Assembly (NCBI RefSeq): GCF_900199205.1
Contig: NZ_OBMJ01000001.1
Location: forward strand, 2,979,001 to 3,043,000
Length of the DNA stretch: 64,000 nt
Origin: Streptomyces sp. 1331.2
GTDB lineage: Bacteria > Actinomycetota > Actinomycetes > Streptomycetales > Streptomycetaceae
Reading direction: 5' to 3'
Part shown: piece by piece, positions 35,206-43,545 of the stretch
How positions within the stretch are numbered: position 1 is the first letter of the stretch
How the letters are laid out: every line of letters starts with the position of its first letter
Program-made: the position numbers and the translations under genes
The notes under the pieces: generated by a model
Databases searched by the model: none
The model's input: only the letters and a program-made list of their open reading frames with translations
Told to the model about the DNA's origin: nothing

Positions 35206-35283
35206 CCTCAGCCGCCGGACATCCCGCCCCTCGCGGGCGGCGGCCACCGGGCCCTGCGCCACGGCCTCAGCCGCCGGACATCC
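35206..35283. repeat. 19-bp direct repeat at the 3' end of the NarL-type gene
   Basis: CCTCAGCCGCCGGACATCC occurs at 35206-35224 and again at 35265-35283, 59 bases apart. The second copy encodes the final residues and stop (MSGG-stop) of the regulator gene on the minus strand. The first copy reads the same but is untranslated, so a piece of the gene end was duplicated. Confidence 0.75.
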
Positions 35284-35935
35284 GCTCCAACAGGCCGGTG
35301 CGCGCCGCCACCGCGGCCGCCTCCAGGCGGGTCCGCGCGCCCAGTTTCATCAGCACCCGCTGGACGTGCGTCCGGGCCGTACTGGCCGCGATCCGCATCC
35401 CGGCGGCGATCGCCGCGGTGTCCTCGCCGTCCGCGATCCGGCCGAGCACCTGCACCTCACGGCGGGTCAGCAGCCGCAGCAGCCGGACCGCCTCGTCGTC
35501 GGGTTCGGCCTCCGGGCGCAGCAGTTGGTCGAAGGCCCCGCGCAAGATGTCCACCGCGACGGCGGCCTCGCCCGCCCTGGCCCGGCCGATGGCCCGCTCG
35601 ACCACCTCGATCCGCTCGTCGCTGGGCACGTAGCCCGCCGCGCCGGCCGCGAACGCCGCGGCCACACCGCGCAGTTCACCCACCGGCCCGAGCACGATCA
35701 CGGCCACCTCGGGGCGTTCCCGGCGGATCCGGCGCAGCCCGTCGAAGGCGCCCGCCTCGGCGGGCGCGGCTACGCCGAGCAGGCACACCTCGGGCCGGCG
35801 CCCGGCCACCAGATCGGCGGCGACCGCGGCCGGGCAACCGACCGCGAGCACCCGGTGACCGCGCAGCTGGAGCGCGGTGGCCAGGGCCTCGGCCAGCAAC
35901 CGGTGGTCGTCCACCACCACGAGTCGAACGCCCAT
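35267..35935 (-). CDS. Atypical NarL-type response regulator
   Basis: A 222-residue regulator with GGGAGGGCG before the ATG. The receiver retains the N-terminal DDH (9-11) but the phospho-acceptor position reads EVCLLGVAAP, so Asp is replaced by Gly54. The conserved Lys after GAAGYV is also missing (GYVPSDE). A LuxR helix-turn-helix follows (LTRREVQVLGRIADGEDTAAIAAGMRIAASTARTHVQRVLMKLGARTRLEAAAVAARTG). It is probably phosphorylation-independent, like BldM- or WhiI-type atypical regulators. No kinase is adjacent. Confidence 0.88.
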   Translation of the reverse strand: MGVRLVVVDDHRLLAEALATALQLRGHRVLAVGCPAAVAADLVAGRRPEVCLLGVAAPAEAGAFDGLRRIRRERPEVAVIVLGPVGELRGVAAAFAAGAAGYVPSDERIEVVERAIGRARAGEAAVAVDILRGAFDQLLRPEAEPDDEAVRLLRLLTRREVQVLGRIADGEDTAAIAAGMRIAASTARTHVQRVLMKLGARTRLEAAAVAARTGLLERMSGG

Positions 35936-36064
35936 GACGCCCTCCCGGTCGGGGTCCGGCTCCCGCCCACACCCCACGGGCGGGCGGCCGATGACGCCCC
36001 ATCACAGCGCATTCCGCACCCGACCCGCTAGGCCGTGACGCATCGACTGTCGATGGAAACGCGA

Positions 36065-36092
36065 AAGACCCCCGCCCTGAGGCGGGGGTCTT
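36065..36092 (-). terminator. Terminator after tRNA-Thr
   Basis: AAGACCCCCGCC (36065-36076) and GGCGGGGGTCTT (36081-36092) form a perfect 12-bp stem with a 4-base loop, 7 bases after the tRNA 3' end on the minus strand, followed by a T-containing tract. Confidence 0.85.
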
Positions 36093-36099
36093 CCAGTTG

Positions 36100-36172
36100 A
36101 GCCCCCATGCGGAATCGAACCGCAGACCTTCTCCTTACCATGGAGACGCTCTACCGACTGAGCTATAGGGGC
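36100..36172 (-). tRNA. tRNA-Thr (anticodon GGT)
   Basis: A full cloverleaf starting GCCCCTATAGCTCAGTCGG; anticodon stem TCTCC/GGAGA with loop ATGGTAA gives anticodon GGT, reading ACC and ACU. The T loop GGTTCGATTCC is standard. CCA is not encoded. Confidence 0.96.
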
Positions 36173-36267
36173 TTGCCGGGTTTTCACCGGGCCGGTCGAA
36201 CAAGGAAGACATTACACGGCCGTGGGGCCGGAAGGGAAATCGGCCCCTCCTGCCCGCCGCTCCGGCC

Positions 36268-36654
36268 TCAGCCCTCGGCGTGCGCCGCGTCGAACTCCTC
36301 GCGGGCCGCCATCAGCCGGCCGGCGTGGCGCTCGGTCCACCGGCCGAGCGGCGCGACCAGCTCGGCCAGTTCGCGGCCCAGCGGTAGCAGGTCGTAGACC
36401 ACCCGCGGCGGCGTCTCCGGGAAGACCGTACGGCGCACCAGGCCGTTGCGCTCCAGGTTGCGCAGGGACTGGGTGAGCATCTTGCGGCTGACCCCGCCGA
36501 CCCCGCGCTGGAGTTCGGAGAAGCGCCGCGGGCCGCAGGCGGAGAGGCTCATCAGGATCAGCATCGACCACTTGTCGGCAAGCTCCGCGAACACCTCGCG
36601 ACTGGGACAGAGCTGGGCGAACACGTCGTGCTCTGGCCGTTCCTGCGTCGTCAT
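36268..36654 (-). CDS. HxlR family regulator
   Basis: A 128-residue winged-helix protein: CPSREVFAELADKWSMLILMSL, then GPRRFSELQRGVGGVSRKMLTQSLRNLERNGLVRRTVFPETPPRVVYDLLPLGREL. The segment ISRKMLTQxLRxLExxGLVxR is the HxlR/DUF24 signature, and the Cys at the start can act as a redox switch in this family. It is divergent from a flavoprotein gene, the usual HxlR target, with a symmetric site between them. Confidence 0.93.
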   Translation of the reverse strand: MTTQERPEHDVFAQLCPSREVFAELADKWSMLILMSLSACGPRRFSELQRGVGGVSRKMLTQSLRNLERNGLVRRTVFPETPPRVVYDLLPLGRELAELVAPLGRWTERHAGRLMAAREEFDAAHAEG

Positions 36655-36690
36655 GCCATCCAGGGTAGCCCTTCGGTCTCCAATCCACCC

Positions 36691-36727
36691 TTGGTAACCA
36701 ATAGAGACTTGGTCTATATTAGAGACC
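36691..36727 (+). promoter_or_regulatory. Promoter/operator of the flavoprotein gene
   Basis: TTGGTA (36691-36696) and CTATAT (36714-36719) are spaced by 17 bases. GGTCTATATTAGAGACC (36711-36727) is an inverted repeat (GGTCT/AGACC) lying over the -10. The overlap suits repression by the divergent HxlR protein. Confidence 0.55.
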
Positions 36728-36828
36728 GCCGGACGGGCCTGGAGCAGGTTCGGTCCGCCGCAGTTCTCGCTGCGCCCGTGCCGCCCCGTCCTGTCCCTGC
36801 CCGCCCGCCTGTCCCCATGGAGTGCCGC

Positions 36829-37425
36829 ATGACCGCCATCCGTCCGACCGTCGCCCTCGCCTACCACTCCGGCTACGGCCACACCGCCGTGATCGCCGAG
36901 GCCGTCGCCCGCGGCGCCGCCGACGCGGGCGCCGAGGTCGTCACGATCGCCGTCGACACCATCACCGACGAGCAGTGGGCCCAGCTGGACGCCGCCGACG
37001 CGATCGTCTTCGGCTCCCCCACCTACATGGGCACCGCCTCCGGCGCCTTCCACGTCTTCGCCGAGGCCAGCAGCAAGCGCTGGTTCGCCGACGCCTGGAA
37101 GGACAAGGTCGCCGCCGGCTTCACCAACTCCGCCTCCAAGTACGGCGACAAGGCCGGCACCCTCGGCTTCTTCCAGACCCTCGCCGCCCAGCACGGCATG
37201 TCCTGGGTCAACCTCGGCCTCAAGCCCGGCTGGAACGCCACCACCGCCTCCGAGAACGACCTCAACCGCCTCGGCTTCTCCAGCGGCGCCGCTGCCTCCA
37301 CCCCGGCCGACGCCGGCCCCGAGGCCGTCCACAAGGCCGACATCGCGACCGCCGAGCACCTGGGCGCCCGCGTCGCCGCGCACACCGCCATCGTCCTCGC
37401 CGGCCGCGCCGCCCTGGGCGGCTGA
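36829..37425 (+). CDS. Flavodoxin-fold NAD(P)H:quinone oxidoreductase (WrbA-like)
   Basis: A 198-residue flavoprotein. The FMN phosphate loop is YHSGYGHTAVIAEAVARGA and the second flavin segment FGSPTYMGTASGAFHVFAE matches WrbA/flavodoxin-fold reductases. Such enzymes reduce quinones by two electrons and protect from redox stress. The ATG at 36829 has GGAG six bases upstream; an in-frame ATG four codons earlier lacks one. It is paired divergently with the HxlR gene. Confidence 0.88.
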   Translation: MTAIRPTVALAYHSGYGHTAVIAEAVARGAADAGAEVVTIAVDTITDEQWAQLDAADAIVFGSPTYMGTASGAFHVFAEASSKRWFADAWKDKVAAGFTNSASKYGDKAGTLGFFQTLAAQHGMSWVNLGLKPGWNATTASENDLNRLGFSSGAAASTPADAGPEAVHKADIATAEHLGARVAAHTAIVLAGRAALGG

Positions 37426-37464
37426 CCCGGTCGGTCGACCCGCCCGCGCCGCCGCGCCCTGCGC

Positions 37465-38829
37465 CTACGCCGCCGGATCCGCCCCCCACAGGGGCGCCCG
37501 GCGGCGTCCGCCGTCCACCGCCCCCAACTCGGCACCCGTGGTCTCCGGCAGCAGCCGCAGACACCCCAGGGCCAGCACCCCCAGCCCGGCCAGGTACCAG
37601 CCCACCGGCTGCGCCGTCCCGTACGCCGCCGTCAGCCGCGTCGCCACCAGCGGCGTCAACGCACCGCCGACCACACCGCCCAGGTTGTACGTCAGCGCCG
37701 CACCCGTGTAGCGCACCCGGGTCGGGAACAGTTCCGGCAGGAACGCCGCCACCGGCCCGAACATGCAGCCCAGCACCACCATCGCCCCCGCCAGCGCCAC
37801 GAACATCAGCGGGCGGCTCACCGACTCCAGCAGCGGGAACAGCACCAGCGCCCAGCCGGCGGCCAGCCCCGTCGCCCACCGCAACGTCCGCCGCCGCCCC
37901 CACCGGTCACTGCGCTCGGCGCTCAGCCACACCGTCCCGGCCATCCCCACCGCGCCCACCAGCAGCATCGCCAGCACCAGCGTGCTCGCCACCCCGAGCC
38001 CCGAGGTCGCGTACGCCAGCGAGTACGTCGTGGTCAGGTAGAACAGCGCGTACCCCACGGTGATCGCGCCCCCACCCGCCACCACCGGACGCCAGTGCTC
38101 CCGCACCACCTCCAGCACCGGCGGCCGCTCCCCGTGCGCCCCCTTCTCCCCGCGCTCCTCCGTACGCTCCATCGCCCGGAACAGCGGCGACTCCTCGACC
38201 CGCAGCCGTACGAACAACCCCACCGCGACCAGCGCGAACGAGGCCAGGAACGGCACCCGCCAACCCCACGCACGGAACGCCCGCTCGTCCAAACCGAGTT
38301 GGAGCGCCAAGAACACCCCGTTCGCCAACACGAACCCGATCGTCGGCCCCAACTGCAGGAAGCCCCCGTACCGCCCCCGCCGGGCGGCCGGCGCGTTCTC
38401 CGCGATCAGCAGCGCCGCCCCGCCCCACTCCCCGCCCAACCCGACGCCCTGGCACACCCGCAACACCACCAGGACCGCCGGCGCCCACCACCCCCACGCC
38501 GCGAACCCCGGCAACAACCCCACCGCCGCCGTCGCCAACCCCATCAACAGCAGCGACACCACCAAGGTCGCCTTCCGCCCCACCCGGTCCCCGAAGTGCC
38601 CGAACACCACCGCCCCCAACGGCCGGGCCAGGAACGCCACCGCATACACCGAGAACGCCGCCAACAGCGCCCCCACCGCACCCAACCCGGGGAAGAACAC
38701 CACCCCGAACACGAGCGCCGCCGCCGTGCCGTAAATGAAGAAGTCGTAGAACTCGATCGCCGTCCCGATCAGCGCCGCAGCCGCCGCCCGCCGCAACTGC
38801 CCTACCCGCCAAGCACCCTCCGCATCCAT
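37465..38829 (-). CDS. MFS transporter, metabolite:H+ symporter type
   Basis: A 454-residue, 12-helix transporter. The start (RRAAAAALIGTAIEFYDFFIYGTAAALVFG) and the helix 2-3 loop GHFGDRVGRKATLV are the signatures of the MHS subfamily (proline/betaine, shikimate, alpha-ketoglutarate carriers). The repeat loop SDRWGRRRTLRW marks the second half. The substrate cannot be assigned. The ATG at 38829 is chosen over a longer Gly-rich frame starting at 38970 because the helix 1 pattern begins right after it. Confidence 0.9.
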   Translation of the reverse strand: MDAEGAWRVGQLRRAAAAALIGTAIEFYDFFIYGTAAALVFGVVFFPGLGAVGALLAAFSVYAVAFLARPLGAVVFGHFGDRVGRKATLVVSLLLMGLATAAVGLLPGFAAWGWWAPAVLVVLRVCQGVGLGGEWGGAALLIAENAPAARRGRYGGFLQLGPTIGFVLANGVFLALQLGLDERAFRAWGWRVPFLASFALVAVGLFVRLRVEESPLFRAMERTEERGEKGAHGERPPVLEVVREHWRPVVAGGGAITVGYALFYLTTTYSLAYATSGLGVASTLVLAMLLVGAVGMAGTVWLSAERSDRWGRRRTLRWATGLAAGWALVLFPLLESVSRPLMFVALAGAMVVLGCMFGPVAAFLPELFPTRVRYTGAALTYNLGGVVGGALTPLVATRLTAAYGTAQPVGWYLAGLGVLALGCLRLLPETTGAELGAVDGGRRRAPLWGADPAA

Positions 38830-39008
38830 ACCACCACCCTCACCACCAACCCCCTCCCCCACCAGCCCCCACCCGAGTGACCCCGGCGCACCCCCACCCA
38901 CCCGGCGCCCCCTACCGCCGCCGCACCACCACGACCACCGGTACCGAGCCACCCGCCCCCGCTCGGCCACACCAGCCGGGGCGCCGTTACCGCCATGGAA
39001 CGCTCGAA

Positions 39009-40391
39009 CTACCTCGCGTACGGATTGTCCTCCGGCGGCACCGGCGGCTGGTACGACGGCGGCAACGGCTGCTGCGGCGGCACCGGCGGAACGGCGACCT
39101 CAGGCTGCACGGCCGACTTCCGCCGCCGCACCACCACGAACACCACACCGGCCACCAACACCAACCCGGCCACCACACCCGCCACGATCGGCAGCGAACT
39201 GCCCGACCCGGACGACGAATCAGCCTTCGGCTGCACCGGCGGCGCACCCACCGCGACATCGGTCGGACTCCCGGCCGCACTCGGTACCGACGACACGGGC
39301 GCGGACGCACTCGCCGAAGCCGAACCCGACGGAGCCGCCGACGGCAGAACCGCATCAGCCGGCAGCGGCGACACACCCGCCGGACCGGGATCGCCGGGAT
39401 CCGTCAGCGCGACCCGAGGCCGAACCGCCCCCCACCCCGCATCATCCGTACGCTTGTCCCCACCGTTCGGCCTGCCCGCGGTGTTGATGAGCACCCGCAG
39501 AACCTGATTCGCCGTCCAGTCCTTGTGAACCGCCCAAACCAGCGCAGCCGAAGCGGAAACCAAAGCCGCCGCGTCCGACGTTCCATGGCTCTTGCAGTAT
39601 TCCGTTTCCGAGGTACAACCCGCGAGAATTTCATCGCCCGGAGCAACCAGGGCAACGTGAGGTCCGGTTTCCGATTCAGCCGTAACGGTTCCCTGTCGGT
39701 CGATGGCCCCCACTCCGACTACGTTGGGCAGCCCACCCGGGTACGACAGCAGGTTTCCGGACTGCGCCTTATTTCCGACACTGGATACGACCAGGACACC
39801 CTTGGATCGCGCAGCAGCAAGAATCCTGTCCAGTTTATCCACATCACTCGGCATGGCCGTCACTGCAGCAATGCCCTGCGAGATGTTGATGACCTTCGCC
39901 CCTTGGTCTACGGCATAGTTGACAGCCTGTCCGATCTGGTCCAGGAAGTCGGCCGAAACGAGGGCACCGACAGACCCATTGTTGATCTTGAGTGGGAGGA
40001 TCTTGGCTCCGGGCGCCAGACCGTAGGCGCCTGTTCCGCCCACGCCTTTGCCAGTACCCGCAATCAAGCTGGACATCTCCGTACCGTGTCCGTCGCCGAA
40101 GGTCCCCACCCCGCCGGGACTACCGCTGAAATCCTTGCCTGGCAGGAACTGTCCGACCAGGTCAGGATGGTCCAGTCGAAAGCCTCCGTCGATCACCGCG
40201 ACAGTGACGCCCTGCCCTGTCGAGGTCTTCCACATCTCGGGAGCATGCATGGCGTCCAGGTGCCATTGCCGTGCGCGAACCGTCTCGTCCGCAGCCGCCG
40301 GCCCCGCCAATGCCCCCGCCACCCACAGACTCGCCACCCCAACGGCCACAAACCGCCGAGTCCAACGGTTCCCCACCCGATCCCCCACCAC
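39009..40391 (-). CDS. Mycosin-like S8 serine protease, second copy
   Basis: About 460 residues. Export signal, then the subtilase triad: Asp in VAVIDGGFRLDHPDL, His in DGHGTEMSSLIAG, Ser in KSHGTSDAAALVSASAAL. A Ser/Ala/Pro linker leads to a C-terminal membrane helix (IVAGVVAGLVLVAGVVFVVV) and a Pro-rich cytosolic tail ending PPEDNPYAR. This is the layout of type VII secretion-associated mycosins. The start is a GTG (40391; a second GTG follows) with GGGG upstream, 14 bases after the stop of the first copy, so the two are co-transcribed. Their 3' halves are nearly identical in DNA. Confidence 0.85.
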   Translation of the reverse strand: MVGDRVGNRWTRRFVAVGVASLWVAGALAGPAAADETVRARQWHLDAMHAPEMWKTSTGQGVTVAVIDGGFRLDHPDLVGQFLPGKDFSGSPGGVGTFGDGHGTEMSSLIAGTGKGVGGTGAYGLAPGAKILPLKINNGSVGALVSADFLDQIGQAVNYAVDQGAKVINISQGIAAVTAMPSDVDKLDRILAAARSKGVLVVSSVGNKAQSGNLLSYPGGLPNVVGVGAIDRQGTVTAESETGPHVALVAPGDEILAGCTSETEYCKSHGTSDAAALVSASAALVWAVHKDWTANQVLRVLINTAGRPNGGDKRTDDAGWGAVRPRVALTDPGDPGPAGVSPLPADAVLPSAAPSGSASASASAPVSSVPSAAGSPTDVAVGAPPVQPKADSSSGSGSSLPIVAGVVAGLVLVAGVVFVVVRRRKSAVQPEVAVPPVPPQQPLPPSYQPPVPPEDNPYAR

Positions 40392-40404
40392 AGAAGCGCC
40401 CCTA

Positions 40405-41760
40405 CTACCTCGCGTACGGATTGTCCTCCGGCGGCACCGGCGGCTGGTACGACGGCGGCATCGGCTGATGCGGCGGCACCAGCGGAACAGCGGCCTCAGG
40501 CTGCACGGCCGACTTCCGCCGCCGCACCAGCACGAACACCACGCCGGCCACCAGCACCAACCCGGCAAGGACGCCCGCCACGATCGGCGCCGAACTACTC
40601 GACCCTGCCTTGGGCTCCACGGGCGGCGCACCCACCGCGACATCGGTCGGGCTCCCGGCCGCACTCGGCGCCGACGACACGGGCGCGGACGCACTCGCCG
40701 AAGCAGACGGAGCCGCCGACGGCGAAACCGCATCTGCCGGCAGCGGCGACACACCCGCCGGACCGGGATCGCCGGGATCCGTCAGCGCGACCCGAGGCCG
40801 AACCGCCCCCCACCCCGCACCGTCCGTGCGGCCGTCCCCACCATTCGACCGGCCAGCGGTGTTGATCAGCACCCGCAGAACCTGATTCGCCGTCCAGTCC
40901 TTGTGAACCGCCCAAACCAGCGCCGCCGAAGCGGAGACCAGGGCAGTCGCATCGGAGGTGCCATGGCTCTTGCAATAGCCGGTGGACGCCGTACAAGCAG
41001 CAATCACATCCATGCCAGGGGCCACGAGAGCGACCTGCGGCCCACGCTCGGACTCATCCGTCACGGTTCCGTTCCGGTCAACAGCCCCGACGCCGACCAC
41101 ATTCGGCAGACCACCCGGATACTCGACAATATTGCCCTGCTGCGCAGAATTCCCGACACTGGCGACCACGAGGACGCCCTTCGCGCGCGCATTTGCAAGG
41201 ATTCGATTTATCTTGGCCACATCGTCTGACGTGGCGGTAACCGCAGATGTGCCCTGCGAAATGCTGATGACCTTCGCACCCTGGTCAACCGCATAGCTGA
41301 TCGCCTGGCCGATCTGATCGAGGAATTCGGCCGTGATGACAGTACCCTCAGATCCACTATTGATCTTCAGAGGTAGAACCTTCACACCAGGCGCAAGGCC
41401 GTAGGCGCCGTTCCCGGCTCGGTTCCTGCCCGTGCCTGCGATGAGGCTAGCCATTTCGGTGCCATGGCCGTTGCGGTCTACGCCCAAGCCACTGGAGCCA
41501 CCGCTGAAATCCTTTCCCGGAAGAAACTGCCCGACCAGGTCCGGATGATCCAGTTTGAATCCTCCGTCGATGACCGCGACAGTGATTCCCTCGCCCTTCG
41601 AGACCTTCCACATCTCAGGGGCGTGCATGGCATCCAGGTGCCATTGATCAGCGCGGATCGAATCATCGGCAACCGCAGGCCCAGCAACCGGACCAGCAAG
41701 AATTCCTGCAGCCAGGAGCGCGGCTGAAAGCATCCGCCACCGACCTTGCTTCCGCCCCAT
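40405..41760 (-). CDS. Mycosin-like S8 serine protease, first copy
   Basis: A 451-residue protein: signal segment (about 10-31), catalytic Asp65, His99 and Ser near 275 (HGTSDAT), a Ser/Ala-rich linker, a membrane helix near 395-418 and a Pro-rich tail ending PPEDNPYAR. The ATG at 41760 has GAGGAG five bases upstream; the preceding GTG (41763) is the alternative. Mycosins are membrane-anchored proteases that stabilise and process ESX systems. No EccB/C/D/E gene is nearby, so this copy either serves a channel encoded elsewhere or acts on the adjacent secreted proteins. Third-position GC is lower in its middle than in neighbours. Confidence 0.87.
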   Translation of the reverse strand: MGRKQGRWRMLSAALLAAGILAGPVAGPAVADDSIRADQWHLDAMHAPEMWKVSKGEGITVAVIDGGFKLDHPDLVGQFLPGKDFSGGSSGLGVDRNGHGTEMASLIAGTGRNRAGNGAYGLAPGVKVLPLKINSGSEGTVITAEFLDQIGQAISYAVDQGAKVISISQGTSAVTATSDDVAKINRILANARAKGVLVVASVGNSAQQGNIVEYPGGLPNVVGVGAVDRNGTVTDESERGPQVALVAPGMDVIAACTASTGYCKSHGTSDATALVSASAALVWAVHKDWTANQVLRVLINTAGRSNGGDGRTDGAGWGAVRPRVALTDPGDPGPAGVSPLPADAVSPSAAPSASASASAPVSSAPSAAGSPTDVAVGAPPVEPKAGSSSSAPIVAGVLAGLVLVAGVVFVLVRRRKSAVQPEAAVPLVPPHQPMPPSYQPPVPPEDNPYAR

Positions 41761-41813
41761 CACAACTCCTCGTCAATCTGTCCACCCGACCGGGAAGCGT
41801 GCCCCGAACAAGC

Positions 41814-41849
41814 CTGCCCGGCCACTGGGAGAGCCCAGTGGCCGGGCAG
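41814..41849 (-). terminator. Perfect 16-bp hairpin between WXG-like gene and proteases
   Basis: CTGCCCGGCCACTGGG (41814-41829) pairs with CCCAGTGGCCGGGCAG (41834-41849), loop of 4. It begins 12 bases after the stop of the upstream gene on the minus strand and 54 bases before the protease start, so it should terminate or attenuate transcription inside the cassette. Confidence 0.8.
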
Positions 41850-41860
41850 TCGTTGCCGTC

Positions 41861-43501
41861 CTACTCAACCACGTCCGGGTTGCTCTGCGGCGTACCGCTG
41901 GTCCAGGTCTCCTCGTCCTCGTGGAGGTAGTCGGCCCGCTTGCGGCGGTCGCGTTCGTTGCGGCCTCCGTGGCCCGCCGCTCCGGGGGCCATCATGCCGT
42001 TCTGCCTGGACCGGGAACCGCCCTCCGCAGCTCCTGCCGCGGCCGCGCGGTTGCGCAGGCCCGTGCCGCCGGGCGTGAACTCCCCGCCGACGGCCGGTCC
42101 CTTGCGGCCGCCGACCGTGCCACCGCTGGTCGAGGACAGACCCCGGCCACGCCCACCACCGCCGGAACCGACGGCTCCACCGCCATGCCCACCCATGCCG
42201 GGCTGCATGCCCATGCCGTTGGGCCCGCCGGCCCGGCCACCGCCGGGCCCCGCCTCGCGTCCGCCGAAGACCGTCCCGCTGGGCAGACCCGGGGTGCCGT
42301 TCTTCCCGGGGATCTGGCCGCCGCCGAAGGGAGCCGGACGGGGGGTGAAGCTACCGCCCTTGCCGGGCTGGTATCCGCCGCCACCGCCCTTGGCCTGCAC
42401 CGAACCACCGCCGGGCCCGACCGGGAATCCGGGGACCGGGCCACCACCGGGGACACCAGGACCGCCGCCGGGCCCGTTGGGGCCGCTCGGGTAGACGGGT
42501 GTGGCGGTCGGACCACCGGTCGGCAGCGGGCCGCCTCCGGGACCGTACGGACCGGTCTGGGTCGGGAGGGTCGGCACACTGTCCAGCCCCGTGCCGGGAC
42601 GATTGACCGGGTCCGAGGGGTGGGACGGCGGGACGGAACCCGGGTCCTGCGGGTTGGGGGGAACCTGGCCACCACCGTGCGGAGGAATGGGGGTGGTGTG
42701 CCCCGGCCCGGACGGCCCGGTGGAACCCGACCCCGGGTTCTGCGGCGCGACCGACCCGCCGCCGTAGCTGCCTCCACCGGACGGGCTGTAGCTGCCTCCG
42801 ACGCTCCCGCCACCCGTACGAGGGCTACGGACGGAGCCGCTGTAGCCGCCGCCTCCGGAGCCTCCGTACTCCGTACTGGATGCCCTTGCCTTGTCATCCC
42901 CAGGCGTCCCCGGCAACGTCACGTCCTCGGGAATCCCGTTCAGCGTCGTCGTCGCCGCACTGTAAGCCTGGGCCAGGTTCACCACCTGATGGCTGGCTTC
43001 CTGGTGCTCCTTCTCGACCGTCGCCTTGGCCTGGTCGTACTCCGCCTTGCTCACCCAGCCGGAGCCCGGAACGGTCTTCATGTAATCGTCGACCGACTGA
43101 CCGACGGCGAGCTTGGCCTGCACTCCGGCGGGAGTGGCCTGCCCCTCGTACTTGGCGACCACCTTCATCGCTTCCGTGGGAACCGGGGGCATCGCGACCT
43201 TGGCCGTGCTGAGTGCTTCACCGGCCTGGGTCATCGCACCGCCGGCGGTCGCCGAGTGCTGACCGATGATCGCCGCGGACTTGTACAGGTTTCCGACCCA
43301 GGCCTTGAAGTTCTCGGCCGCCGGGCCTTCCCAGTGGACCTGGCCGAGGTGCCCCTGCAGTGCCGTGCTGAGCTCGGTCAGAACACGACCGGCGTCCTGG
43401 AGCTGACCGGCTCGCTTCAACACCAAGTCCGGCTGCGTCGACACGACGAACTCCCTGAGTTCGGCGTGCTCCATGTCGTGGTACTTCGATTCTCCTGCCA
43501 T
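41861..43501 (-). CDS. WXG100-like type VII secretion substrate with Gly/Pro-rich tail
   Basis: A 546-residue protein. The first 190 residues are helical with a Trp-x-Gly turn (W57-E-G59 in VHWEGPAAENFKAWVG), as in WXG100/PPE-type proteins. The remainder is Gly/Pro/Ser-rich low-complexity sequence. The C-terminus is RKRADYLHEDEETWTSG, where Y525-x3-D529 fits the YxxxD/E type VII export signal. It lies between another helical protein and the mycosin genes, consistent with an ESX-type substrate. Such proteins are often misnamed initiation factor IF-2 because of their composition. ATG start with GGGGAAG upstream. Confidence 0.75.
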   Translation of the reverse strand: MAGESKYHDMEHAELREFVVSTQPDLVLKRAGQLQDAGRVLTELSTALQGHLGQVHWEGPAAENFKAWVGNLYKSAAIIGQHSATAGGAMTQAGEALSTAKVAMPPVPTEAMKVVAKYEGQATPAGVQAKLAVGQSVDDYMKTVPGSGWVSKAEYDQAKATVEKEHQEASHQVVNLAQAYSAATTTLNGIPEDVTLPGTPGDDKARASSTEYGGSGGGGYSGSVRSPRTGGGSVGGSYSPSGGGSYGGGSVAPQNPGSGSTGPSGPGHTTPIPPHGGGQVPPNPQDPGSVPPSHPSDPVNRPGTGLDSVPTLPTQTGPYGPGGGPLPTGGPTATPVYPSGPNGPGGGPGVPGGGPVPGFPVGPGGGSVQAKGGGGGYQPGKGGSFTPRPAPFGGGQIPGKNGTPGLPSGTVFGGREAGPGGGRAGGPNGMGMQPGMGGHGGGAVGSGGGGRGRGLSSTSGGTVGGRKGPAVGGEFTPGGTGLRNRAAAAGAAEGGSRSRQNGMMAPGAAGHGGRNERDRRKRADYLHEDEETWTSGTPQSNPDVVE

Positions 43502-43545
43502 GACCTGCTTCCCCGTCTCCCCGTGAGTCTCTCCCCGCAACGCCG

